This document shows positions 44,222 to 52,699 of a stretch of DNA of 64,000 nucleotides, piece after piece. A program made the position numbers and the translations under genes. A model generated the notes under the pieces. The model was not told the origin of the DNA, did not search any database, and worked only from the letters and a program-made list of their open reading frames with translations. The stretch is from Hyphococcus lacteus (GTDB taxonomy: Bacteria; Pseudomonadota; Alphaproteobacteria; Caulobacterales; Parvularculaceae). The stretch lies in contig NZ_JBEHZE010000001.1 in assembly GCF_041058985.1 (NCBI RefSeq), positions 2,232,001-2,296,000 of the forward strand, read 5' to 3'. The first letter of the stretch is position 1. Every line of letters begins with the position of its first letter.

Positions 44222-45025
44222 ATGTCTCCGCAATCCATTCTTATCGGCCAAGTAATTATCGTCTTTGTGACGATTATCTTTGGCGTTTGGTTTGCGACGC
44301 AGTGGACAGCGGCGCAGTTTGCCTATGACGCCTATCTCGGTCAGCCTTGGTTCCTTCTAGGTGATCAGCCGATTTACTATCCGTGGCGTTTGTTTGAGTG
44401 GTGGTATGCGTTTGACGCTTATGCGCCAGAGATCTTTGCCAAGGGCGGACAGATTGCGGCGGGTTCCGGTTTTCTTGGTTGTGCTTTCGCGGTTATCGGC
44501 TCGATCTGGCGCGGGCGGCAGGCCAAACGGCTCACGACTTACGGATCATCGCGCTGGTCAAACACGCGTGATCTAAAGCGAGCCGGGCTGTTTAAGCCAA
44601 GCGGTGTCTTTTTGGGCCGCACCGATGAGAATTATTTACGCCATGACGGTCCGGAGCATGTGATGGCCTTTGCACCAACGCGCTCCGGCAAAGGTGTGGG
44701 GCTTGTCGTTCCGACCTTGCTGAGCTGGACAGACTCCGCTGTCATTCACGACATCAAGGGTGAGAACTGGGAGATCACATCCGGCTGGCGCTCGACCTTC
44801 TCTCACTGCCTACTATTTGATCCGACTAATCCCGCCAGCGCCAAATACAATCCTCTGCTGGAAGTGCGCAAAGGCCGCAATGAGGTGCGCGATGTCCAAA
44901 ACATCGCTGACATCCTAGTCGATCCCGAAGGGGCGCTTGAGCGCCGCAACCATTGGGAAAAGACCGGCCATGCTTTGGCGATATTTTACTTTGCGTACCC
45001 AGAGCGAATCGGAGCTAAGCTGTGA
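44222..45025 (+). pseudogene. TraG/VirD4 coupling protein, 3'-truncated
   Basis: The type IV coupling protein is an ATPase that feeds relaxase-bound DNA to the conjugation channel. The N-terminus has membrane segments (residues 5-25 and about 78-95), then GSSRWSNTRDLKRAGL, the Walker A APTRSGKG at 151-158, DSAVIHDIKGENWEITSGWR and LLFDPTNPASAKYNPL. After NHWEKTGHAL (about residue 253) the family sequence stops and the frame ends in a short foreign tail, so more than half of a normal ~660-residue protein, including Walker B, is missing. Confidence 0.85.
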
Positions 45026-45081
45026 ATTATTCTGAGCGTATGGCAAGGAGTGTTTTTGGCTCCCGTTGGAAGAGCGGTACT

Positions 45082-45849
45082 ATGGTTTTTTTGCATGCTT
45101 ATCTAGATGCATCAAAAGACGAGCACGCGAAAAGTGACCGTTGGACCGTTGTGGCTGGATATAGCGGAACCGCAGAGGAATTTGCGCGAGTTGAGGAGCG
45201 GTGGAATGGTTTGCTTGCGCTGGATTTCAAGCACAAAGAGGACCGGCACTTCCACTATGCCGAATTTCGAAACAGGTTTCTCGATTGGGAGGAGCGCGTT
45301 GAAAAATACGCAAAACTCTTATCAGAAACCAACCTTTATGCGATAGCTGCCATCATCAAGAATGATGCATGGTCACAACTTGATGTTTCGTCAAAGTACC
45401 GTTCTCTTTTTCCGCGTCGTGAGCACGCTTGTTTGGACTTCGCTTTATCTACCCTTGCTGATGCGCTCGATGAGAATGCGCTCTCTGGCCCCGTGTCGCT
45501 CACTATCGATAACGACTATGGAAGCAGGGTGTCTGCAACTGCGGTTTTTGAGAACTGGGAACAAAGGACTCAAAAGACTGTCCTTGCGCTAACCATCGCT
45601 CAGCCGGGAGAGGCGAGGCTCTCGGTGCCGTTACAATATGCCGATCTTCTTGCGAATGCGGTGCGCACCGATCCAACTACTGGATTGGAAATGTATGAAT
45701 TAAAGGCGGAAATTATGAACGCGAAGCTCCGCTCACCCTTGCGTCATGCGATTAAGCAAGGGCTAATGAAATCATGGCATCCGAGGAATGCAGACGAGAT
45801 TGTTGCTCAGGCGGCAAGTTTTAATGATCTTGCGGTTATTCCTGTCTGA
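45082..45849 (+). CDS. DUF3800 family protein
   Basis: The product begins MVFLHAYLDASKDEHAKSDRW and continues with WTVVAGYSG, DRHFHYAEF, a central acidic SLTIDNDYGS and YADLLANAVR near the C-terminus, the pattern of DUF3800. The fold of that family is RNase H-like with conserved acidic residues, here Asp in YLDAS and in LTIDND. The start was chosen from GGAAGAG upstream. It begins just after the broken end of TraG, so it was probably brought in by the event that cut that gene. Confidence 0.7.
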   Translation: MVFLHAYLDASKDEHAKSDRWTVVAGYSGTAEEFARVEERWNGLLALDFKHKEDRHFHYAEFRNRFLDWEERVEKYAKLLSETNLYAIAAIIKNDAWSQLDVSSKYRSLFPRREHACLDFALSTLADALDENALSGPVSLTIDNDYGSRVSATAVFENWEQRTQKTVLALTIAQPGEARLSVPLQYADLLANAVRTDPTTGLEMYELKAEIMNAKLRSPLRHAIKQGLMKSWHPRNADEIVAQAASFNDLAVIPV

Positions 45850-45850
45850 T

Positions 45851-46045
45851 TTACTTTTGCTCTGCTTTGGATAGTTTTGTTGGTGCCTTTGGTTTCAGTT
45901 TATCCAGAGCCTTCTCAAACCTCTTCTCAGCGTCGGTGAGGTTTAGTTCGCCATCGGCCTCGAGTTCGCGAGCGACCTTTTTGAACTGCTCCGACTGCGC
46001 CTTGTCCGTGTTCTTGCTCAGTTTCGGCTTTCGCTTTTCGGCCAT
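45851..46045 (-). CDS. Small basic passenger protein overlapping the IS1595 transposase
   Basis: A 64-residue, lysine-rich protein (MAEKRKPKLSKNTDKAQS ...) of unknown function. AGGA seven bases before the ATG supports the start, with the transposase stop lying 28 bases inside. Similar small genes downstream of IS1595-type transposases exist in this class. Whether it helps transposition or is a bystander is unknown. Confidence 0.55.
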   Translation of the reverse strand: MAEKRKPKLSKNTDKAQSEQFKKVARELEADGELNLTDAEKRFEKALDKLKPKAPTKLSKAEQK

Positions 46046-47007
46046 GTATATCCTTCTTTCCATGAGAAAGCGGGGCCTTTGCTACGAGTTGTTTGATAGG
46101 TCAGGCGCTTTCCTTGTGCCCCTCGTAACACATTTTCGGCGCGTTCGGTATCATCCACGCCGAGGGCTGCGCGATTTGAATACCGGAAATCAAACTCGGC
46201 CATGTAACGGTGTAGGTGGCGTTTATCGCAGTGCTGATAAATGCCGCGCATCCCGCGCTTAAAGATCGAGAAATACCCCTCGATAGTGTTGGTGTGAACG
46301 GTCACGTCATCTTTTTTCACATACTCATCTTTTGAGTGTGAAACGACGCCATGCTCGACAAACTGCCACCCAAGGCCCTTGTAATGGCCAGCTTCATCGG
46401 TCATAAGCCGCGCCTCGCGAGAAATGTTCTCTGCAAGGATTGGTGCAATGGTTTTTACTCTGAGGTCGTCAACAACGTAGCTGCGCACTTGGCCGCTCTC
46501 GCGATCCACCAACGATAGAACCTTATTCATATGCGCGGAGCGCTTCTTGCCGGTTGGTGCGGGGTTTTGCTTGTCATTGCCGATAAAGGTTTCATCGACC
46601 TCAACCGCGCCACCCATTGAGCCGAACGGTGCCAGAGTACCGAGGCGCATGGCTTCGCGAATACGGTGCGACAAGAACCATGCGGTTTTGAGCGACACGC
46701 CAAGCGCGCGATGAAGCTGGTTTGAGCTAATGCCTTTTTTGCTGCCGACCATCAGAAAGATTGCCTGAAGCCAAACGCGCAACGGCAGGTGCGACGATTC
46801 AAAAATAGTCCCGACCTTAACGGTGAAGGGCTTGCGGCACTGGTAGCACTTGTAAACGCCGATCCGAGTGGACTTGCCTTTTAGGGCTCCAACGCGCTCA
46901 ACACCGCCACAATGGGGGCAGATTGGACCATTCGGCCAAATGATGCCCTCAACATAGCGATATGCTGCTTTTTCGTCGTGGAAGTATTTTGCGCTTAAGA
47001 TCGACAT
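46018..47007 (-). mobile_element. IS1595-type (ISXO2-like) transposase
   Basis: A 329-residue transposase. The N-terminal zinc ribbon has CPHCGG and CYQCRK, followed by an HTH region (GISSNQLHRALGVSLKTAWF). The ISXO2-like DDE domain carries VEVDETFIG, LMTDEAGHYKGLG and NTIEGYFSIFKRGMRGIYQH. The gene looks complete. I could not identify convincing terminal inverted repeats or target duplications on either side, so the element ends remain open. Confidence 0.85.
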
Positions 47008-47010
47008 GGC

Positions 47011-47029
47011 GGTTATCCTTTTGATAACC
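47011..47029 (-). promoter_or_regulatory. Hairpin at the transposase ribosome binding site
   Basis: GGTTATC and GATAACC are perfect seven-base complements around a five-base loop, ending four bases before the transposase ATG. The loop and 3' arm hold the AGGA site, so read-through RNA would fold and hide it. This is a common device for limiting transposase made from outside promoters. Confidence 0.5.
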
Positions 47030-47135
47030 CTAATGTAATCACTATTTTGGGTACGTAAAGTACTATATCGCCGATTGGTTGCAATTAGAACAAAGGGGGA
47101 ATATAGAACATAAGAAGAACATAAAGGAGTTGGCT

Positions 47136-47231
47136 ATGGAAAACGAAAGCTTGCGTGACGTCGTCGGACTCGGCGTATTGATTATGGTCATTGGTGCAGC
47201 GCAATTCTGGGGTGTACTTCTCGGCGCTTGA
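47136..47231 (+). CDS. Small hydrophobic peptide (31 aa) upstream of dnaE
   Basis: A short frame begins at ATG with AAAGGAGT upstream, well placed as a ribosome binding site. It encodes MENESLRDVVGLG followed by a single hydrophobic stretch of about 16 residues (VLIMVIGAAQFWGVLLGA), so a small membrane peptide is plausible. It ends 53 bases before dnaE. No family was recognised. Confidence 0.45.
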   Translation: MENESLRDVVGLGVLIMVIGAAQFWGVLLGA

Positions 47232-47284
47232 TGGCGTAACCGTAAATTTTCAATCGGCCAGAAGTCTGCCGGCTAAGGTTCTGA

Positions 47285-50200
47285 ATGACAAAGCATTTTG
47301 TCCATCTTCACCTTCATTCTGCTTATTCCCTCGCTGAGGGGGCGATTCCTGTCAGTAGAATTAAAGACCTTTGCCTCGAAGATGGCATGCCTGCTGTTGC
47401 TGTTACGGATACCAACAATCTTTTCGGCGCGCTTGATGTTTCGACCACGTTGGCCGGTGCTGGTGTTCAACCGATTATTGGCCTGCAGCAGGCCTTTGAC
47501 GCAAAGGAATTCGGGTTACCGCTCGCCCGGGGAGCGCGAAATCCCCCTTTGGTTTTGCTGGCTCAATCGGAAGCGGGGTATGAGAACTTATTAAAGGTCA
47601 CCAGCGAAGCCTTTTTGAACTCCTGTTCTGATGATGGTGCCTGTGCATCTTTGCAGTGGCTTGATGGTCATAGTGAAGGTTTGATTTGTTTGACTGGTGG
47701 TTATGACGGACCAATCGACAAATTGCTGCGTGAAGACCGCGTAACCGAGGCTCGAGAAGCTCTAGAACGACTGCGCGCATTATTTCCTGACCGACTTTAT
47801 GTTGAATTACAGCGTCATGAGGCGCGTGATCACGAAAGTGTTGAACCGACATTGATCGACTTGGCCTATGAACTTGATCTGCCGGTGGTCGCTACCAATG
47901 AACCATTTTATCCGTTGCCGGATGATTACGAAGCTCATGACGCGTTATTGTGCGTAGCGGACGGGGCTTATGTTCACCAAGATGACCGGCGCAAAGTAAC
48001 CCAAGATCATTATTTTAAGACCACCGAGCAAATGGTGGCCTTGTTTCAGGACTTGCCTGAAGCGATTGAAAACACGATTGAGATTGCACGGCGATGTGCA
48101 TATCGCCCGCGTTTTCGCGATCCAATTTTACCTAGCTTTGCCAGTGAAGGGGCGGTCGCTGATGTTACTGCCGAAGCCCTAGAGCTAGAACGTCAGGCCC
48201 GCGAAGGGTTGAAAGCCCGATTGCGCGCTAATCCACCATCGGCTCCAGAGGAAGATTATTGGGACCGGTTGAAGGTTGAGTTAGATATTATCAACCGAAT
48301 GGGTTTTCCCGGTTACTTCCTGATCGTTTCTGATTTTATTAAATGGGCCAAAAACGAAGAAGTACCAGTGGGGCCAGGGCGTGGCTCAGGTGCTGGTTCG
48401 CTGGTCGCTTGGTCACTGACAATTACTGATCTAGACCCGCTTCGCTTTGGGCTACTATTCGAGCGGTTTCTAAATCCTGAACGTGTCTCCATGCCGGATT
48501 TCGATATCGACTTCTGTCAGGACCGTCGGGATGAGGTTATACGTTATGTTCAGGAAAAATACGGTCGTGACCGCGTAGCCCAGATTATCACCTTCGGTAA
48601 ACTTCAAGCGCGGGCGGTGTTGCGCGATGTTGGCCGCGTTCTACAGATGCCGTTTGGTCAGGTTGATCGTATCTGTAAACTGGTGCCGAATAACCCGGCC
48701 AACCCTGTCACACTTAAAGAGGCAATTGAGACTGAACCGCGCTTGCGTGAAGAACGCGATAGCGAAGAGGCCGTGGCAGCCTTGATTGAAAAGGCACTGA
48801 AGCTCGAAGGTCTATACCGTCATGCCTCGACCCACGCTGCGGGGGTTGTTATTGGCGATAGGCCACTTGATGAGTTAGTGCCGCTTTATCGCGACCCTCG
48901 GTCGGATATGCCTGCGACGCAGTTCAATATGAAATGGGTTGAACCGGCGGGGCTGGTAAAGTTCGATTTTCTTGGCCTTAAAACGTTAACCGTAATCGCG
49001 CGCGCTGTGGGCTATGCGGCGGAACGCGGTGCCGACATCGATATCAGTAAAATTCCGCTCGATGACAAGATGACCTTTGAGATGTTGGGCGAGGGTGCTG
49101 CAACCGGTGTTTTCCAGTTAGAGAGTACCGGCATGCGCTCGACTTTGCGTGCCATGAAGCCTGATACACTTGAAGACATTATCGCGTTGGTTTCACTCTA
49201 TCGCCCGGGCCCGATGGAAAATATTCCAACCTATATCGAGCGTAAACAAGGTAATCAGGAACCGGACTACCTTCATCCACTCCTTGAAGGTGTGCTCAAA
49301 GAAACCTATGGCGTCATCATCTACCAAGAACAGGTGATGCAGATTGCACAGATACTGTCCGGTTACTCGCTGGGTGAAGCGGATTTATTGCGTCGTGCGA
49401 TGGGTAAGAAGAAAAAAGAGGAGATGGACCTTCAACGCATCCGGTTTGTTGATGGTGCGAAGAAAAACGATGTTGATCCTAAAAACTCTTCTTCAATTTT
49501 TGATTTGGTGCAAAAATTCGCCGGTTATGGTTTTAATAAATCACACGCTGCGGCATACGCATATATTGCGTACCAAACGGCTTGGTTAAAGGCTAATTAC
49601 CCTGCTGAATTCCTTGCAGCATCAATGTCTCTCGATCGTGCGAACACGGATAAACTGGCGATCTTTATAAAAGAAGCCCGCCGAATTGACGTTGAGGTTC
49701 TACCGCCCCATGTAAATCATTCTAAAGCGGATTTTTCTGTAAAAGACGGTGCGATTGTATATGCGCTTTCGGCGGTAAAAAATGTTGGTGAAGGGGCCAT
49801 GGCCCATATCGCCGATGAGCGAGAGAAAAAGGGACCGTTTAAAAATATTTTTGATTTCGCTGAACGCGTTGATCTAAAGCAAGTCGGAAAACGCGCTATT
49901 GAAAATCTTGCACGCGCGGGTGCTTTTGATGGATTAAGTGAATCGCGCACGCAAAGCTTTGCTGCGGCTGAGCTAATTATACGCTATTCAGCGGCTACTT
50001 TTGAAGAGCGCAATAGCGATCAAGGCGGGTTATTTGCCATGGATAGCGCCCCGTCGCTTGCGAAACCCAAGGTGCCCAATCCCGAAGAATGGACGCAGCA
50101 AGTTCGTCTTGATGAGGAGCGTGCGGCCGTGGGGTTTTATTTCAGTGGCCATCCGCTTGATGATTATGAAACGGAACTGCGACGGCTCAATGTTATATCC

Positions 50201-50734
50201 TACAACGAAGCGTTAGCACGGGCGAAATCCGGCAAAGTCGGCGTACAGATGGCAGGTGTCATTCGAACGGTCCGTATGCGGCGGTCAAAATCCGGAAAGC
50301 CGTTTGCTTGGGTTGAACTTTCTGATGCGAGTGGGGAATTTGAGGTTACGGTCTTTTCCGAGACCTTAAATTCCGCACGAGACTTAATGGAAAGTGGCGC
50401 GATGGTTCTTGCGACTGTTACGGTAGAGGATCGCGATGGCGATGTGCGCTTCACCTGTGAAGGGATGCGCAGCTTGGATGACGCAGCTGCGGCGTCAGTT
50501 TCACAACTGCGCGTTAGCGTGACCTCGGTTTCGGCGCTTGATGGGTTGAAACGTCGGTTAGATGCGGTGCGCCCCGCAAGCGCGAGGGAAAGCGGCTCGG
50601 TCGTTGTGGTTATGCGCTTACCAGAGACGGGGCGTGAAGTTGATCTTGCCTTGCCGGGCTATGCGGCTTGCACGCCGGCAATGCGTGGTGCGCTCAAAAG
50701 TCTTGAGGGCGTCACGGATGTTGAACTGATTTAG
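47285..50734 (+). CDS. dnaE: DNA polymerase III alpha subunit
   Basis: The replicative polymerase catalytic subunit, 1149 residues. The N-terminal PHP domain starts with FVHLHLHSAYSLAEGAI. The catalytic palm has PDFDIDF at about 403-409, preceded by the GPGRGSGAGSLVAW motif. The C-terminal region has the helix-hairpin-helix/finger segment FNKSHAAAYAYIAYQTAWL and an OB fold (MAGVIRTVRMRRSKSGKPFA). It is single and complete. It ends four bases into the convergent galU gene. Confidence 0.97.
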   Translation: MTKHFVHLHLHSAYSLAEGAIPVSRIKDLCLEDGMPAVAVTDTNNLFGALDVSTTLAGAGVQPIIGLQQAFDAKEFGLPLARGARNPPLVLLAQSEAGYENLLKVTSEAFLNSCSDDGACASLQWLDGHSEGLICLTGGYDGPIDKLLREDRVTEAREALERLRALFPDRLYVELQRHEARDHESVEPTLIDLAYELDLPVVATNEPFYPLPDDYEAHDALLCVADGAYVHQDDRRKVTQDHYFKTTEQMVALFQDLPEAIENTIEIARRCAYRPRFRDPILPSFASEGAVADVTAEALELERQAREGLKARLRANPPSAPEEDYWDRLKVELDIINRMGFPGYFLIVSDFIKWAKNEEVPVGPGRGSGAGSLVAWSLTITDLDPLRFGLLFERFLNPERVSMPDFDIDFCQDRRDEVIRYVQEKYGRDRVAQIITFGKLQARAVLRDVGRVLQMPFGQVDRICKLVPNNPANPVTLKEAIETEPRLREERDSEEAVAALIEKALKLEGLYRHASTHAAGVVIGDRPLDELVPLYRDPRSDMPATQFNMKWVEPAGLVKFDFLGLKTLTVIARAVGYAAERGADIDISKIPLDDKMTFEMLGEGAATGVFQLESTGMRSTLRAMKPDTLEDIIALVSLYRPGPMENIPTYIERKQGNQEPDYLHPLLEGVLKETYGVIIYQEQVMQIAQILSGYSLGEADLLRRAMGKKKKEEMDLQRIRFVDGAKKNDVDPKNSSSIFDLVQKFAGYGFNKSHAAAYAYIAYQTAWLKANYPAEFLAASMSLDRANTDKLAIFIKEARRIDVEVLPPHVNHSKADFSVKDGAIVYALSAVKNVGEGAMAHIADEREKKGPFKNIFDFAERVDLKQVGKRAIENLARAGAFDGLSESRTQSFAAAELIIRYSAATFEERNSDQGGLFAMDSAPSLAKPKVPNPEEWTQQVRLDEERAAVGFYFSGHPLDDYETELRRLNVISYNEALARAKSGKVGVQMAGVIRTVRMRRSKSGKPFAWVELSDASGEFEVTVFSETLNSARDLMESGAMVLATVTVEDRDGDVRFTCEGMRSLDDAAAASVSQLRVSVTSVSALDGLKRRLDAVRPASARESGSVVVVMRLPETGREVDLALPGYAACTPAMRGALKSLEGVTDVELI

Positions 50735-51612
50735 ATGTTGTCTTTGATGTAAGATTTTAGACTGTCTGCGAATTCAGGCCGTTGAAGACCGAGCGCAATA
50801 TTTGCTTTTAACCACCCAAGTTTATCGCCACAATCGTGGCTTTCGCCTTCGTATTCGTAAGCAAAAAAGCTTTGGGATTTCATCAACGCATCCATTGCGT
50901 CGGTAAGCTGAATCTCACCGCCAGCGCCGCGTGGCGTCGTTTCTAGGAGTTCAAAAACTTCAGGTTGGAGTATATAGCGTCCGGTAATAGCCAGATTTGA
51001 TGGCGCATCTATTGGTGCGGGTTTTTCGACCATACCCGACATTTCAAACATTCGACCATCGCGCTGACCCTTCGGGGCGACCACGCCATATTTATTGGTA
51101 TCCTTTTGGGCAACTTCTTCGACAGCAACGATATTTCCGCCAGTCTTGTTATATTCGTCGACCATTTGTGCGAGGCAGCCCTTTGTGCCGCCCATGGCTT
51201 TGGTGATGACAACGTCAGGCAATGATACCGCAAAAGGTTCGTTCCCTATTATATCCCGTGCGCACCAGACTGCATGGCCCAGACCGAGCGGAGCTTGTTG
51301 TCGGGTATAGGAAAGCGCACCTGCTTTGGGGATCGTCGCCAGAACGCTATCGAGGATTTCTGTTTTTTTCTTTGCCGTCAGTCCGGCCTCAAGTTCGAAA
51401 GCGTGATCGAAATAATCTTCGATAGCGCTTTTTCCGCGCCCGGTGACCAAAACCACATGCTCAATGCCGGCCTCAAACGCTTCATTTACCACGTAATCAA
51501 TAAGCGGCCGATCAACGAGCGGCAGCAGCTCTTTGGGTGTGGATTTCGTCGCCGGAAGAACGCGTGTTCCGTGACCCGCGACGGGAATGACGACTTTACG
51601 AACCGATTTCAT
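50731..51612 (-). CDS. galU: UTP--glucose-1-phosphate uridylyltransferase
   Basis: GalU makes UDP-glucose for envelope polysaccharides and glycolipids. The 293-residue protein has the nucleotidyltransferase N-terminus VVIPVAGHGTRVLPATKSTP, the uridine-binding VDRPLIDYVVNEA, SLPDVVITKA, and the substrate-binding VEKPAP and GEIQLTDAM segments. It runs opposite to dnaE with a four-base tail overlap. Confidence 0.96.
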   Translation of the reverse strand: MKSVRKVVIPVAGHGTRVLPATKSTPKELLPLVDRPLIDYVVNEAFEAGIEHVVLVTGRGKSAIEDYFDHAFELEAGLTAKKKTEILDSVLATIPKAGALSYTRQQAPLGLGHAVWCARDIIGNEPFAVSLPDVVITKAMGGTKGCLAQMVDEYNKTGGNIVAVEEVAQKDTNKYGVVAPKGQRDGRMFEMSGMVEKPAPIDAPSNLAITGRYILQPEVFELLETTPRGAGGEIQLTDAMDALMKSQSFFAYEYEGESHDCGDKLGWLKANIALGLQRPEFADSLKSYIKDNI

Positions 51613-51877
51613 ACGTACTCTCGTTATCTTTGGCTTTCATATCGCTTGGATGTGCGACGATCATGCACTTATCCCCACGCCCGGCGATAATATCAACTCT
51701 ATAGAACTGGCTTAAACCATGCGAAATTTGCTAAATTCTTATAAATTGTCGATTTTTTGCCCTTCTAAGGCCATTGATTGAATACGATATCACGACCTGA
51801 TTGTTGGGCACCTTGTACAGCCAGCATAGTGCGCGCATATGGTATAATTCCGCTGCTGCGTAGAAAAATAAGAGCGA

Positions 51878-52699
51878 TTGATGAGTGACGAAAACGAAGA
51901 AAATCAAAGCGACCACAATGATCGACGCGGGAATCGCGGCGGTGATACGCCTTTAATACAACCGCATAAGCAGAGTTTCTTTGCGAGCCTCTGGTCGAGT
52001 TTTATGGCGGGCGTTGTTGTCGTTGCGCCGGTCGGAATCACCGTTTGGCTGTTTTACCTTTTGCTGACGGGGCCAATGGCGAAACTCGATGCATTCGTAA
52101 AGCGAACCCTGCCTGTTGGTGACACCACGCTCGAAAAGATTTTGCAGGTTTTGCCCGGTGTTGGCGTGCTGTTGGCCTTTATCGTATTGGTCATTCTAGG
52201 TGCGCTGGCAAAGAACTTTGTCGGTAGATCGTTTATTCGCGCCGGAGAACGAATGATCGAATCTGTGCCGATTGTGCGCAATGTGTTTGGGTTTTTCAAA
52301 AATGTATTTGAAACGGCGTTGCGACAATCAGATCGCTCTTTCAAAGAGGTGGCACTGGTCGAATATCCGCGCAAAAACGCGTGGGTGATGGCTTTTGTTG
52401 TCGGTGAGGCAAAAGGTGAGGTGAGGGCAACGCTTGATGATCAAGGCGATGCGTTGACATCGGTTTTTATACCGACAGTGCCAAATCCAACATCTGGATT
52501 CTTACTATTTGTTCCGCGTAGTGACCTTCGTATTCTGAAGATGTCAGTCGAAGAAGCGGCGAAGGTTGTGTTCTCGCTTGGGCTTGTTGTGCCAGATTAC
52601 GCAGATGGCGCGGAGGCGGTTGCGCGACTTGAAGAAATGGCAAACGAGGCGGAAAAAACGCCATTGAGCAAAAGACTGTTCAAAAATTGGAAGACCTAA
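51878..52699 (+). CDS. DUF502 family membrane protein
   Basis: A 273-residue protein with two membrane segments (around residues 30-60, GVVVVAPVGITVWLFYLLL, and around 95-115, GVLLAFIVLVILGALA). These are followed by a soluble part with IVRNVFGFFKNVFETALRQS, VALVEYPRKNAWVMAFV and PNPTSGFLLFVP, all DUF502 signatures. The role is unknown, although the gene commonly neighbours recG in alphaproteobacteria, as here. It overlaps recG by four bases, tail to tail. Confidence 0.88.
   Translation: MMSDENEENQSDHNDRRGNRGGDTPLIQPHKQSFFASLWSSFMAGVVVVAPVGITVWLFYLLLTGPMAKLDAFVKRTLPVGDTTLEKILQVLPGVGVLLAFIVLVILGALAKNFVGRSFIRAGERMIESVPIVRNVFGFFKNVFETALRQSDRSFKEVALVEYPRKNAWVMAFVVGEAKGEVRATLDDQGDALTSVFIPTVPNPTSGFLLFVPRSDLRILKMSVEEAAKVVFSLGLVVPDYADGAEAVARLEEMANEAEKTPLSKRLFKNWKT

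Noticed and set aside
45836..47030. Terminal inverted repeats of the IS1595 element
   Set aside because: GGTTAT appears near both sides, but it is in part the hairpin of the transposase leader and the match is too short.
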